Positions 54,243 to 63,504 of a DNA stretch of 64,000 nucleotides are shown here, piece by piece. The stretch covers positions 2,232,001-2,296,000 of the forward strand of contig NZ_JASTWJ010000001.1 in NCBI RefSeq assembly GCF_030499515.1, in the 5' to 3' direction. The translations under genes and the position numbers were made by a program. Each line of letters begins with the position of its first letter. Position 1 is the first letter of the stretch. Source of the stretch: Streptomyces sp. DT2A-34 (GTDB lineage Bacteria > Actinomycetota > Actinomycetes > Streptomycetales > Streptomycetaceae). Below the pieces are notes generated by a model that had not been told where the DNA came from, did no database searches, and was given only the letters and a program-made list of their open reading frames with translations.

Positions 54243-56489
54243 TTATCCGGCGAAGGAGAGCTGTCCGGAGGTGTCGGCGTGCCCGTTGCTGTAGGCGATT
54301 CGGTGGGTCAGCGCCGTGCTGCGCTGCCATGCGCGGGCGGTTTCAAGAGCTCTGGTCAGTGCTTCGTCCTGCCCTACGAGGACGACGGCGCGTTGGGCGC
54401 GTGTGATGGCGGTGTAGAGCAGGTTACGTTCCAGCATGTTGCTGTGCGACGTCGTCAAAGGCATCACCACAATGGGGTACTCGCTGCCCTGCGAGCGGTG
54501 AACGGTGATCGCGTACGCGTGGAGGAGCTGGTCCAGCTCGTTGAAGTCGTACGGGATGGCTTCGTTCTCGATGGATACGGTCAAGGTTCCGGCTTCGTGG
54601 TCGATCGCGGTGACAGTGCCGAGGGAGCCGTTGAAGATGCCGGCGCTGCCCTTGTCGTAGTTGTTTGTCACCGTGGTGATCCGGTCGCCGAGGCGGAACA
54701 GGCGGTTGGCGTCCGCTCGTTCCGGTTTACTCTCGTGCGCCGGATTGAGCCGGTCACGCAGTCGAGTATTGAGCTCCTCGGTCCCGACTTCGGTGCGTCT
54801 CCCGGGAGAGAGCACTTGGATGTCGGTGAGAGGTTTCGCGCCGTAGTAGTTAGGGAGGCGTTCGGCGACGAGACCGACGATCGTGTCCGCGATCTCTCGG
54901 GGGTGTCCCATTCTGAGGAAGTGGAAGACGCCCTCGGCGGTGGCGGGACGGCGGCCGTGGCGGACGGCGTGTGCGTTGGTGATGATGGGGCTGCCTTCGG
55001 CTTGGCGGAAGATCTGGGTCAGGCGGACCCGCGGGACTTCCAGGACAGCGAGCAGATCGGCCAGCACCCGTCCGGGGCCGATGCTGGGGAGCTGGTCGAT
55101 GTCGCCGACGAGCAGCAGGTGAGCGCCGTCGGGGACTGCCTTGAACAGCTTTGACGCCAGGTGGGTGTCGAGCATGGACGCTTCGTCGACCACGATCAGG
55201 TCGGTGCCGGTGAGGTCGTCGGGGTCGAAGAGGACGTCGTTGTCCGCGGCTCGGTCCCGCAGGAGCCGGTGCACAGTGGTTGCCGGCAGCCCCGTTGCCT
55301 GGGCGAGGCGTTTGGCCGCTCGGCCGGTGGGGGCGGCGAGTGCCAGTCGCAGGTTGGCGGCGCGGGCGCGTTCGACGATGACGCGCACGGTGAAGGTCTT
55401 GCCGCAGCCGGGCCCGCCGGTGAGGACAGACAGGGTTGAGGTGAGGGCCATGTGTACGGCTTGTTGCTGGGAGCGGTGAAGCTGTGCCGCCTCGCGGCTG
55501 TCTTGGGGCGCGTTCCGTACGCGGGGAGCGATGCGCGAGGGAGTCTGCAGAAGCCGGCGCGCGTGATCAGCAAGGGTGACCTCGGCCTGGTGGAGGCGGC
55601 GTGGGGAAACTGCCCGACGCAGCGTGTTCGCGGGACCGGGCAGATCCTCGATGACGATCCGTCCGTCCGCGCGCAGCACGTCGAGTACAGGCGCCGCGCG
55701 GCGGATGAGCTCGTCGCTGAGACGCAGGACCCTGGCGGTGTTGTGGAAGAGTACTTTCTGGGAGATGTGGCAGTGACCCCTGGCGTACGTTTGGTCGTCG
55801 AGGACGTACAGGAGCGCGGCCCGGATGCGTTCCTCGCTACGCTCTGGGACCCCGGAGGCCAGGGCAATCTTGTCGGCCCGGAGGAATCCGAAGCCCTTGA
55901 CCTCGTCGATCAGGCGATACGGGTCTTCCCGTACCACGGTGAGGGAGTCCTGGCCGAATGCCTGGTGGATCTGGAGCGCGAGAGTAGCAGGCAGTCCCAG
56001 ACTGGCCAGCAGCGCCATGAGTTCGTGTACGTTCTTCTGTCCCGTCCAGGCTTCTTTGATCTTGCGGAGCCGTTCCGGGCCGATGAGGTGGACGTTGAGC
56101 AGCCGGTCGGGTTCTGCGTCGATGACTTTGAGGGACTGGTCGCCGAATTTTCCGACGATGGAGGCGGCGATCTTCGCTCCGATGCCGCGGATAAGTCCGG
56201 AGCCGAGGTAGCGGCGGATGGTCTGGATGGCGGCCGGCCAGACACGTTCGCAGACAGTGACCCGGAGTTGAGGGCCGTGGCGTGGATGCTGGCTCCACCG
56301 CCCCTCAAGGCGCAGATACTCTCCTGGCTGGACGCCTGCCAGCGGGATAGAGGGCTCAGGTCCGATGATCACGATAGGGGCGGGGGCGGAGCCCGAATCC
56401 AGGAGTGCGACGGTGTGCCCGTTGGGGCCGATGTAGATCAGCCGGTCGACCGTGCCCTCGATGACCGCCGGTTGCTCTGTTTCCGTCAC
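54243..56489 (-). CDS. recD2: RecD2-type SF1 DNA helicase
   Basis: This 748-residue protein has an N-terminal OB-like domain (residues 8-85), a helix-hairpin-helix region (GLIRGIGAKIAASIVGKFGD, about 98-117) and an SF1B helicase core. Motifs are Walker A GGPGCGKTFTV (about 354), motif II VVDEASML, motif III LLLVGDIDQLPSIG, motif IV QIFRQAEGS and motif VI ITRAQRAVVLV. RecD2 is the stand-alone 5'-3' helicase without RecBC partners. The start is GTG with AAGGAGCC upstream. It lies 211 bp after the SF2 helicase gene on the same strand. It is likely part of the element's DNA-handling module, although a defence role with the neighbouring helicase cannot be excluded. Confidence 0.92.
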   Translation of the reverse strand: MTETEQPAVIEGTVDRLIYIGPNGHTVALLDSGSAPAPIVIIGPEPSIPLAGVQPGEYLRLEGRWSQHPRHGPQLRVTVCERVWPAAIQTIRRYLGSGLIRGIGAKIAASIVGKFGDQSLKVIDAEPDRLLNVHLIGPERLRKIKEAWTGQKNVHELMALLASLGLPATLALQIHQAFGQDSLTVVREDPYRLIDEVKGFGFLRADKIALASGVPERSEERIRAALLYVLDDQTYARGHCHISQKVLFHNTARVLRLSDELIRRAAPVLDVLRADGRIVIEDLPGPANTLRRAVSPRRLHQAEVTLADHARRLLQTPSRIAPRVRNAPQDSREAAQLHRSQQQAVHMALTSTLSVLTGGPGCGKTFTVRVIVERARAANLRLALAAPTGRAAKRLAQATGLPATTVHRLLRDRAADNDVLFDPDDLTGTDLIVVDEASMLDTHLASKLFKAVPDGAHLLLVGDIDQLPSIGPGRVLADLLAVLEVPRVRLTQIFRQAEGSPIITNAHAVRHGRRPATAEGVFHFLRMGHPREIADTIVGLVAERLPNYYGAKPLTDIQVLSPGRRTEVGTEELNTRLRDRLNPAHESKPERADANRLFRLGDRITTVTNNYDKGSAGIFNGSLGTVTAIDHEAGTLTVSIENEAIPYDFNELDQLLHAYAITVHRSQGSEYPIVVMPLTTSHSNMLERNLLYTAITRAQRAVVLVGQDEALTRALETARAWQRSTALTHRIAYSNGHADTSGQLSFAG

Positions 56490-56700
56490 GAGTGGCTCCT
56501 TGTGTACACGGATGCCTCATGCCCCTCGCAAACTCCGGCGCATCGGGGTGGGCAAATACGGGTAACCGACTGGCCTTTTTCTCGACGCTAGCGATCTGCT
56601 GCACTGCGGACTGCGGCCCTTCACCCGTTCGTCCGGGCGCACACGGGGCATTCGCCGGACGCACTCTCCTGCTGTGTGCGACTCCGCGGCGCTGTATGCC

Positions 56701-59700
56701 TCAGATGGTCGCGGTTTTGGCGTAGCGGGCGAGCCAGCCGGTGGCGATGCCGTCGCCTCGGCGGCTGAAGACGGCACAGCCGCGCTGTTCTCCGGATGGG
56801 TCGTCGGCCAGGGCCTTGGGGAACGCGGTCGCTTGCTCGGTGCCGTCGCTGACGTCTTGGTCGAAGGCCGTGCCAGTCCACGTGGTTCTTGACAGACCGG
56901 CGGGCACGCTCCAGGTGGCGTGGTCACCATCGATGTCAACGATGCTTCCGGTGACGCGGTCCCGAAGAAGCGCCATGTAGGCCGTGTCCGGGAGTTGGCA
57001 GTGGCTCGGGCGGGCTGTGGTGGGCCAGTCGGGGTCGGTGATCTGTTTGCCGGTGGCAGCGCGCCACATCCTCGGGACCAGGGTGGACGCTTGTGGGGCG
57101 GTGGCCATCTGCTCAAGCATCCACAGCAACCGGCCAGCTCCCCGCCGTGGTGCACAGTGCCGCCACCGGATCCGCCGCGCCAGGTCGCCGGCCACGATCA
57201 CGGTCCATGGGTGGAGCGTCCCGAGCGCCCCCTGGGCGCCGAGCCAGTACAGGTACCGCTCGGCTTCCTCCAGGATCGGATACATCGCCTCCACGGGAAT
57301 GCCCGTGATGTAACGAGTTCCTTTACGGAATTGGCGCGGGCTGTTGGCGAGGGTGAGCAGGACGGCGCGGGCGAAGTCCCCCGGGGCGAGCCCTGGCGAG
57401 GCCGCCAGCCCGCCGCGTACGAAGGTGTCGCCCGGCACGGTGGGGTCGGTGTGGCCATGGGACTGGAGCAGCCGTGCGGTTGCGGCGCGGATCTGTTCGC
57501 TGACGGGTGCCTGGGCGAGATCGGGGAGGGTGAGGCTGACGATGTCGATCAGCAGCTCCTCGGCCTCGTCCGGCCCGCTGGGCAGCGCGACCCCCCGCGC
57601 GGCGACGCGCAGCTGATCGGCCAGGTGGGTCGAGACCATCAAACGAGTGGTCAGGCGTCCCAGTTCGGTGGCCTGGAGGTCGCCGTCCTGTCCGACGGAC
57701 AGGCAAGTGAGAAAGTCGGCGCCGACGAGGAAGTCCAGCGCTTCGTGGAGGGGTTCCATGCGGTGATCCCCCTGGTGGTAGGCGAGCGTCTGCTTCCACC
57801 AGGCTTCGGCCTCCCCCACCGTCGAGATCCGCCCCTGGACGACCTCGGCGAGGACATGGTCGGGCAGACTGCTGCGGATCTGTGAGGCGACGGTGTACCC
57901 GGCAGCCAGTTTGGCCTGCCAGATGGCCCGTTCGGCTTCATCCGTGATCAAGAACGCCCAGCCCTCCCGTTCTCCGGCACCGACGCGGCCGGCCCGGCCG
58001 AACATCTGCTGCACCATGGACACCTCGATCTCGTCCAGGCCCACTTGCGTGTCCCGGACGACAACAGCCCGGGCGGGCAGATTCACCCCGGCGGCCAGCG
58101 TGGAGGTGGCCACCACGACGTCCAGTTCGCGCTGTCGGAACCCGGTCACGGCCTCGCGTTTGTACGGCCAGTCGCGGTAGTGCAGGCCCACGCCGACTTT
58201 CTGGCACACCTGCTGGACGCGGTCGGCGTCGTCCGGGTCGACTCCACGCGTGGTCGCCCCCCGCGATTCGGAGATCGCCAGCGCGGTGGTCCGCACACTG
58301 CGTTTACTGCCGCAGAAGACGAGCACGCTGCCGCCCTCCGCGGTGAAGGCCGACGCGATACGAACCGCCGCCTGAGTACGCGTCAGTTGCTGGGTAGTAC
58401 GGTCCGAAGAAGTCGCGATCATCGGCAGCTGCCACGCCAAGCGCGTGGGCCGCCACGACACACGGACCAACTGAGCGTTGAGCCATTGCGCGATGTCCTC
58501 GGCATTGGAGACGGTGGCCGACAGCCCCACGATGCGCACGTCCGCCACCGACTCCCGCACCCGCGCGAGCAGCGCCTCCAGTACCGGACCGCGCACCGGG
58601 TCGCCAAGCAGGTGGATTTCATCGACCACGAGACAGCCCACGTCCGCCAGGGCCTCACGCATACTCGCAGCCCGGCAGAGCGCCTCGAACTTTTCGGTGG
58701 TGGTCACCCACACGTCAGCCTGCTGGATCATGACCCGGTCGGTGGCATGCTCCCCGGACAGGCGCACGACCCTGAGTCCGTGGCTGCGCCAGAAGTCCAG
58801 ATCGCGGTCAAGTTCGTCCGTGAGGGACCGCTGCGGCACCAGCCAGGCTGCCTTTCGGCCCTCGAAGTACGCCCGTAGCGCGGCGACCATCCCGATCGGC
58901 GTCTTGCCGGCACCGGTGGGAGCGACGACCACAACATGTTGATCGCTTTCGCAGACGACCGGCACCGCCGCGATCTGGGCCGGATTGAAGGTCGGATACG
59001 GCAACAGCGCAGCCCAGGATTCCGGCACCAGTTCGGCGACAGGTTGCGGCGCTGGCGGATCTTCCTCAACGGGCGCCAGGGCATCCCAGATCCGTTCGAA
59101 ACTGTCACGCGCCGCATAGGCGGCCCTGCCTCCAACCGGGGCGCTGCCTGCCGCTGCTTCCCCGGTCACTTGGCACAGCCGCGGGTAAGCCACCAGGTCT
59201 GTGGCCTGCCCGTCATTGCCGACAGTGGTGACTTCCTCGTGCTCGATCCAGTACGGCACGCTGCGACAGGCGATGGACGCCTCGGCAAGGCGCCGCTGGA
59301 GACCCGCGAACTCCTCCGACTCCGGCAGGATGACGCGCATATCGACGCCTTCGGACACGGTATCGAGCGTCCAGGAAGGGTCGGAGACCTTGAACCAGCG
59401 CAACGCCCGGGTCTCCGGCCCCGATGGCTCGGGCAGACCGGGCGGCCAGCCACGTTCCTTGCGCGCACGCTGGGCCGGCACTCCCCAGTCAACCGGAGCG
59501 ACCGGCGCAAGGTCCCACCGTTCAGGCTTCGCGACGAGTTTCACGGCACGACTGGACGGTGGGACCGTCACAGATGCCTTGGATGGCACGGCATGCGTGG
59601 CCTTCCGTAGCTGCTCGACGTTCTTCAGACCCAGGTCGGCCAGGGTGTACACGAGTGGGCACCCCGGACACACCACCGCTACATACCGGAAGGTCTTCCC

Positions 59701-59844
59701 GGCGGACTCGTACGGCTTGCGCAGCACATGCATCTCGCCTTCGCAGGCAGGGCACGGGAGCTTCACCGCCTCCTCGTAGGTCCAGCCGGGCTGCTCGAAC
59801 CGTTCCAGCAGGCCGCTAAGGGTCGCCTTCCAACGCTCAGCCAT
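56701..59844 (-). CDS. SF2 DEAD/DEAH helicase (Ski2-like) with N-terminal zinc ribbon
   Basis: This 1047-residue protein has a zinc-ribbon-like start with Cys31/34 (CPACEG) and Cys59/62 (CPGC). A linker of about 180 residues follows. The SF2 core has the Q-like LLPYPTFNPAQIAAV, Walker A APTGAGKTPIG (about 306), motif II VVDEIHLLGD (about 404), motif III GLSATVSNAEDIAQWL, and in the second RecA domain VVVATSTLAAGVNLPARAVV and QMFGRAGRVGAG. The pattern is that of Ski2/Hel308-like helicases. The extra N- and C-terminal parts (the latter with LEQMATAPQASTLVPRMWRA) set it apart from housekeeping Hel308. It may serve plasmid replication or DNA defence; no nuclease or methylase domain was seen. Confidence 0.9.
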   Translation of the reverse strand: MAERWKATLSGLLERFEQPGWTYEEAVKLPCPACEGEMHVLRKPYESAGKTFRYVAVVCPGCPLVYTLADLGLKNVEQLRKATHAVPSKASVTVPPSSRAVKLVAKPERWDLAPVAPVDWGVPAQRARKERGWPPGLPEPSGPETRALRWFKVSDPSWTLDTVSEGVDMRVILPESEEFAGLQRRLAEASIACRSVPYWIEHEEVTTVGNDGQATDLVAYPRLCQVTGEAAAGSAPVGGRAAYAARDSFERIWDALAPVEEDPPAPQPVAELVPESWAALLPYPTFNPAQIAAVPVVCESDQHVVVVAPTGAGKTPIGMVAALRAYFEGRKAAWLVPQRSLTDELDRDLDFWRSHGLRVVRLSGEHATDRVMIQQADVWVTTTEKFEALCRAASMREALADVGCLVVDEIHLLGDPVRGPVLEALLARVRESVADVRIVGLSATVSNAEDIAQWLNAQLVRVSWRPTRLAWQLPMIATSSDRTTQQLTRTQAAVRIASAFTAEGGSVLVFCGSKRSVRTTALAISESRGATTRGVDPDDADRVQQVCQKVGVGLHYRDWPYKREAVTGFRQRELDVVVATSTLAAGVNLPARAVVVRDTQVGLDEIEVSMVQQMFGRAGRVGAGEREGWAFLITDEAERAIWQAKLAAGYTVASQIRSSLPDHVLAEVVQGRISTVGEAEAWWKQTLAYHQGDHRMEPLHEALDFLVGADFLTCLSVGQDGDLQATELGRLTTRLMVSTHLADQLRVAARGVALPSGPDEAEELLIDIVSLTLPDLAQAPVSEQIRAATARLLQSHGHTDPTVPGDTFVRGGLAASPGLAPGDFARAVLLTLANSPRQFRKGTRYITGIPVEAMYPILEEAERYLYWLGAQGALGTLHPWTVIVAGDLARRIRWRHCAPRRGAGRLLWMLEQMATAPQASTLVPRMWRAATGKQITDPDWPTTARPSHCQLPDTAYMALLRDRVTGSIVDIDGDHATWSVPAGLSRTTWTGTAFDQDVSDGTEQATAFPKALADDPSGEQRGCAVFSRRGDGIATGWLARYAKTATI

Positions 59845-60205
59845 CAGGTCGGCAACGGTCAGCTCTCACGCCCTCCCTTCCGAGGGAGGAACCACGTCAC
59901 GGCCGTGCACGTCCGGCATACCGAACCACCTTTACCATCGCAGCGCATTCGACCAACTACGGTAAGTGATCGTTCGCGAGTCGCGCCACGCGTCACTTCG
60001 ACCCACCTCGTGAATTCCGATCTTCGAATTGGGGTGGGATTCAGCGCTGTTTCGGGGCTTGGGCAGCACGTCTAGCCGGGCGGTGGCCGCGGTCGCCGCG
60101 GTGTCAACAGCCAGGCCGTTCAGCTCTGTCATACGCACTCGCAGTGAACACGCAAACAAGGGCCTGACCGCCTCCCACGCCAGAGCACTTGCACATGCAG
60201 CGGCC
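59845..60205. other. Intergenic region, 361 bp
   Basis: This stretch lies between the SF2 helicase start and the stop of the next minus-strand gene. A 66-codon minus-strand frame (60132-59932, TELNGLAVDTAATAATARLD) has good GC bias only in its first third and no ribosome site, so I do not call it. The helicase promoter should be near 59850-59950. Confidence 0.4.
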
Positions 60206-60892
60206 TCAAGCATGCCGCTTGGCCTCTTGCTCTTGCCAGATCGCGAGGTCCTGGCGGGCTGTATGAGAGCGGCGCACCTTCTCCTCCAGCCGCGATCTGC
60301 AAGGCCGGCCCGCCGCCGAGCGGCACGTCGGACATGCCACCGTGCGGGGGAACTCGACCTTCGCCTCGGGCCGGGCACAAGGCCGGCGCTCGCCGAGTTC
60401 GCGGCGGATCTGCGGCGGGTCCTGGACAGGGACCGTGTCACCGCTGAGACCGGCAACTCCATGGGCCGGTCGATCAAGTTGACTGGCATCGGGAAGGGGT
60501 GCACCCCAGGCACGCTCTGTGAGATCACCCCATACCCCGGGAGCAACGGTCCGGGGATCAACGGCCTCGCTGGGAGCCGTAGTCTCGCACTCTCCCTGGG
60601 GCTGCTCCGAACGGTCATTGTGCTTGACCCAGAAGACGCGGCGAACGAACCGGCCCGGCATCTCGTCATCGCCGGGGGCATCGCCACGGAGTACGGAGTA
60701 ACCAACTCTGCGGCCCGTGCCCCTCCAGGCAACCGGGCCTCGTCTCGTGGGAGCGAAGAACTCGATGGACTGGCGGATGTAGTCCAGATCGGTGATGTCC
60801 TCGGTCCAGACGATGCTTTCCTCGTACGCCAGGCACTGCTGGACCGTCAGGGTCTCATTCGGCTGCGTCCCGTACGCGGGCTGCGTGGGCAT
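60206..60892 (-). CDS. Mobile-element-type protein with C-terminal Cys/His zinc motif
   Basis: This 228-residue protein has an N-terminal region, QQCLAYEESIVWTEDITDLD with GYSVLRGDAPGDDEMPGRFV, that is not recognised. The C-terminus has CPTCRSAAGRPCRSRLEEKV then HTARQDLAIWQEQEAKR, a C-x2-C-x7-C-x-H zinc-binding motif that is very common in actinophage and plasmid proteins of streptomycetes. The ATG (GGAAAGGA upstream) overlaps the end of the previous gene by 38 bp, so the pair is co-translated. The specific role is unknown; DNA or RNA binding is likely. Confidence 0.7.
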   Translation of the reverse strand: MPTQPAYGTQPNETLTVQQCLAYEESIVWTEDITDLDYIRQSIEFFAPTRRGPVAWRGTGRRVGYSVLRGDAPGDDEMPGRFVRRVFWVKHNDRSEQPQGECETTAPSEAVDPRTVAPGVWGDLTERAWGAPLPDASQLDRPAHGVAGLSGDTVPVQDPPQIRRELGERRPCARPEAKVEFPRTVACPTCRSAAGRPCRSRLEEKVRRSHTARQDLAIWQEQEAKRHA

Positions 60893-61574
60893 CGGCGGCG
60901 TCCTTTCCGGAAGAGGTGCGACACAGCGCCCCGGGTTCCGCTCCGCAGTTGGCGCATTCCGTCAGGGCGGCGACATGGCGGTGATCCAGGAGCTTGAACC
61001 GCGGGGTATGGAGACGGGGGGCGGGCACGTCGGTGCCGGGCCGGGTGCACTGCGCCTCAGGCTCGGCGCCGCAATACGAGCACGGCAACGCCCTGGCGCC
61101 GCGCTCCCGTTGGGCTTGCTCGGCGGCCCTACGCTCCGCTATGTCCGCTCGCCTCTGCTGCTCTTCTTCCTCCTGCTTACGGCGCTCCTCCAGGATCCGC
61201 TCCCACGTCTGCGGGTGGTTGGGGCACTCGCCATGCACCACGAGGTTCCACCGGCATCGGCCGCCTTTGGCCTTCGGGGCACCGCAGCGGTTCGCCTCAT
61301 TGCCCTCCCCGTGATGCGGACAGGGCTCCCGGCTTGTGTCGAACTTGCATGGTGTCCTGGTGGTGGCGCCGATGACGTGGCACAACGTCGGGTCCATGCA
61401 GTCTTCACCGGCAGCAGCCAGTTGCTCAGCGATGTCCGCCCACACATCGCCCTGAGCCGTCGTACGCCACCAGTGGGGGGATGCCTTGACTGTCACCCAG
61501 CCCGTCCGGTCGACGGAGAATCGCGGCTGGCCGAATTGAGCCGGGAAATCCGGCACCCGAATAACCTCACTCAC
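60855..61574 (-). CDS. Cys-rich protein with two copies of the mobile-element zinc motif
   Basis: This 239-residue protein from GTG 61574 (SEVIRVPDFPAQFGQPRFSV) has a middle Cys/His cluster (CKFDTSREPCPHHGEGNEAN, CGAPKAKGGRCRWN, HGECPNH), then a coiled coil (WERILEERRKQEEEEQQRRA). Two C-terminal zinc motifs of the same type as in the next gene follow: CSYCGAEPEAQCTRPG with HTPR, and CANCGAEPGALCRTSSG with HAAR. A TTG 18 bases upstream is another possible start. It probably binds nucleic acid or a replication partner. Its 3' end overlaps the following gene. Confidence 0.75.
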   Translation of the reverse strand: MSEVIRVPDFPAQFGQPRFSVDRTGWVTVKASPHWWRTTAQGDVWADIAEQLAAAGEDCMDPTLCHVIGATTRTPCKFDTSREPCPHHGEGNEANRCGAPKAKGGRCRWNLVVHGECPNHPQTWERILEERRKQEEEEQQRRADIAERRAAEQAQRERGARALPCSYCGAEPEAQCTRPGTDVPAPRLHTPRFKLLDHRHVAALTECANCGAEPGALCRTSSGKDAADAHAARVRDAAE

Positions 61575-61712
61575 GTAGCACACTGTAGCCAATCATGACT
61601 TTGCGTAGGCGCCCGTGCGGCCCTTCTGCACCCGCTGGTTCTTCGGACACCGAGCCGCGTACGGCTGCGCCCTGACGCGAGTGCAGTTCGCTGCCACGCG
61701 GGCGCCAGCCCT

Positions 61713-62783
61713 TCAGCGCAGATCGAAGAAGCGGGCGCGGGCGAGTTCCACGCCGACGCTGACCACGCCCGTGCGACCGTGCCGGTTGTGCGGCACGTGC
61801 AACTCGGCGCGCTGCACAGCTGGCTCCGGCAGACCGTGCCTGGGGAACAGCTCCGCGGGGTACAACGTCGGGTCGGGGGACTGCTCGTAGTACACGGCGG
61901 TGCCATACTGCGGGTCGTAGTAAGCCTGCCGGTACAGCAGGATCACTGCTTGTGCGCGGCGGAGGAGGGCATCGCCGTGCCAGAGGTCACTCAGCCGCGG
62001 CCGATGATCGTCACGGAACTCGGGGTCCCGGTCGAGCTGTTCCACGACCACAACGGCTGCCTGCAGTCGATCCGCCAGGTCATCGAGGGCGGCCACCACG
62101 GCAGCGACCTCGCCCTGCCGGTCCCGGAGGGCACGCTGCTGCAGAGTGCCCTCCATCAAGCCGAGGTAGTCCACGACGACAAGATCCAGGCGCCCATGGC
62201 GCTCCACCATCCGGGCACACTCCCGCTCGATGTCGGCGACTGCGGGCGTGCTCCGGTCGCCGCCGAAACTCAGCAGGGCCGCGGTGTCCAGCTCCCGGGC
62301 AGTCTCACGCAGTAGTTCGAACTCTTCTGGGCTCAGTTGCCTACTGCTGATCTTCCTCGTCGGCACGCCGCTCTCCGCGGCCAGAGTCCGTTCGAAGAGA
62401 CCGGCATTGGCCATCTCCAGCGAGGCGACCAGGGCCGGGCGGCCCGCACGCAGGGCGCAGTGGCGGGCGACGGTGAGGGCCAGCATCGATTTGCCCATGG
62501 CCGTGCGGGCGGCGATCACCGTGAGCCTGCCGGGACGCAGCCCGCCATCGAGCAAGCCGTCCAAGTCGGACAGGCCGGTCGCGACCCGGGGCCGGGCCGG
62601 GGTGAGGGTCACGGTGCGGCGGTGGCTGCCTTCGCCGGCTGCCGTACGGCGGCGGGCATCGGCTTTACGGGCGTGGTTACGGACCACAATGCTTCCGTTC
62701 CGCGCGTGCGAGCCCGCGGTCCCACACGCGCAGACGCTCGCAGAGTCGACCGCTCGGGGGTGCTGGTGTTGATGCGCGGGCAC
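61713..62783 (-). CDS. DnaB-like replicative helicase (C-terminal RecA-type domain only)
   Basis: This 356-residue protein has a basic, probably disordered N-terminus (about 1-60) and then the DnaB C-terminal domain: ATGLSDLDGLLDGGLRPGRL, Walker A AARTAMGKSMLAL, SLEMANAGLFERTLA, Walker B RLDLVVVDYLGLM and VVVVEQLDRDPEFRDDHRPR with the LSDLWHGDALLRRAQAVILL region. The N-terminal DnaB domain is missing, as in many phage and plasmid versions. It is likely the element's own replicative or primase-linked helicase. GTG start; an internal start near residue 50 is possible. Confidence 0.86.
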   Translation of the reverse strand: MPAHQHQHPRAVDSASVCACGTAGSHARNGSIVVRNHARKADARRRTAAGEGSHRRTVTLTPARPRVATGLSDLDGLLDGGLRPGRLTVIAARTAMGKSMLALTVARHCALRAGRPALVASLEMANAGLFERTLAAESGVPTRKISSRQLSPEEFELLRETARELDTAALLSFGGDRSTPAVADIERECARMVERHGRLDLVVVDYLGLMEGTLQQRALRDRQGEVAAVVAALDDLADRLQAAVVVVEQLDRDPEFRDDHRPRLSDLWHGDALLRRAQAVILLYRQAYYDPQYGTAVYYEQSPDPTLYPAELFPRHGLPEPAVQRAELHVPHNRHGRTGVVSVGVELARARFFDLR

Positions 62784-63093
62784 CTGGGGCTCAACGCCCC
62801 TTACCGTCCGCAGGACCGCTCAGGGACTCGCCGGGCCGACACCACGACGACGGCCATCGCTCATGAGCATAGCGAACGCTCCAGCCAGCGTCCGCTGTTC
62901 GCCGCGCCGCGTGTCCTCTGACGTGCCGCTCCGGTGGGATGGCCGTCATTGCGGGCGGGCCATGCCGTTTCCGCGCAGGCGGACTTGGTGCCAGGATCAA
63001 CGCTGCGTCGCAGACTCCCAAGGTGACGCCGTCACGAGAAATTGCGCGATGACCATGTCCGTCCGTAGTCCGACTCTGGAACAGGCGGGGTTG
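62784..63093. other. Intergenic region, 310 bp
   Basis: There is no convincing gene on either strand. It separates the DnaB-like gene from the Cys-rich small gene upstream and should hold the promoter of the DnaB-like gene. I see no clear repeat or hairpin of note. Confidence 0.4.
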
Positions 63094-63483
63094 TCAGGGC
63101 CCGTCAACGGCCGCATGGCTGTTGTGCGCTTCAGATGCTGGCGTGTGCTCTGGCTGCCGCGGGAGTTCGGTGCTGTCAGCGTAAGGATTGCAGTCCACGC
63201 AGCGGCGCATCGTGTCGGAGCCGTCGGGTCCGGTGACGACGACCCACCGCGTGCCGAGGTCGGGGCCTTCGCACTGACCACACCACACGGGCAGTTCTTG
63301 GGCCGGGCGCGGGGGAGGCGGGACGTCGCCGATGATGGCGTGCCGCGATCGGGCGAGATCGAGATGGAACGCGGCCATGTCCCGGTAAGCGCGGGCGAGT
63401 TCCAACTGGCCGTCGGCAAGCCAACTGCGGGCCTGGGAACCGAGGTTTTCTGCTGTGGCGAGGTGTTCGCTGGGCATGGGCAT
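63094..63483 (-). CDS. Small zinc-ribbon protein
   Basis: This 129-residue protein has a helical N-terminal half (SEHLATAENLGSQARSWLAD, then RAYRDMAAFHLDLARSRHAI) and a C-terminal zinc-ribbon-like part with CGQC and RRCVDC 28 residues later. It is followed by a disordered tail. Such small CxxC/CxxC proteins are frequent in actinophages and streptomycete plasmids. No specific role can be given. It lies 21 bp after the upstream gene on the same strand, so the two are probably co-transcribed. Confidence 0.7.
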   Translation of the reverse strand: MPMPSEHLATAENLGSQARSWLADGQLELARAYRDMAAFHLDLARSRHAIIGDVPPPPRPAQELPVWCGQCEGPDLGTRWVVVTGPDGSDTMRRCVDCNPYADSTELPRQPEHTPASEAHNSHAAVDGP

Positions 63484-63504
63484 ACGGTGCGCAGTACCTT
63501 CCGG

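Noticed and set aside
59932..60132. Minus-strand 66-codon frame before the SF2 helicase
   Set aside because: GC bias is good only over the first third, with no ribosome site and no recognisable family. Left as part of the gap.
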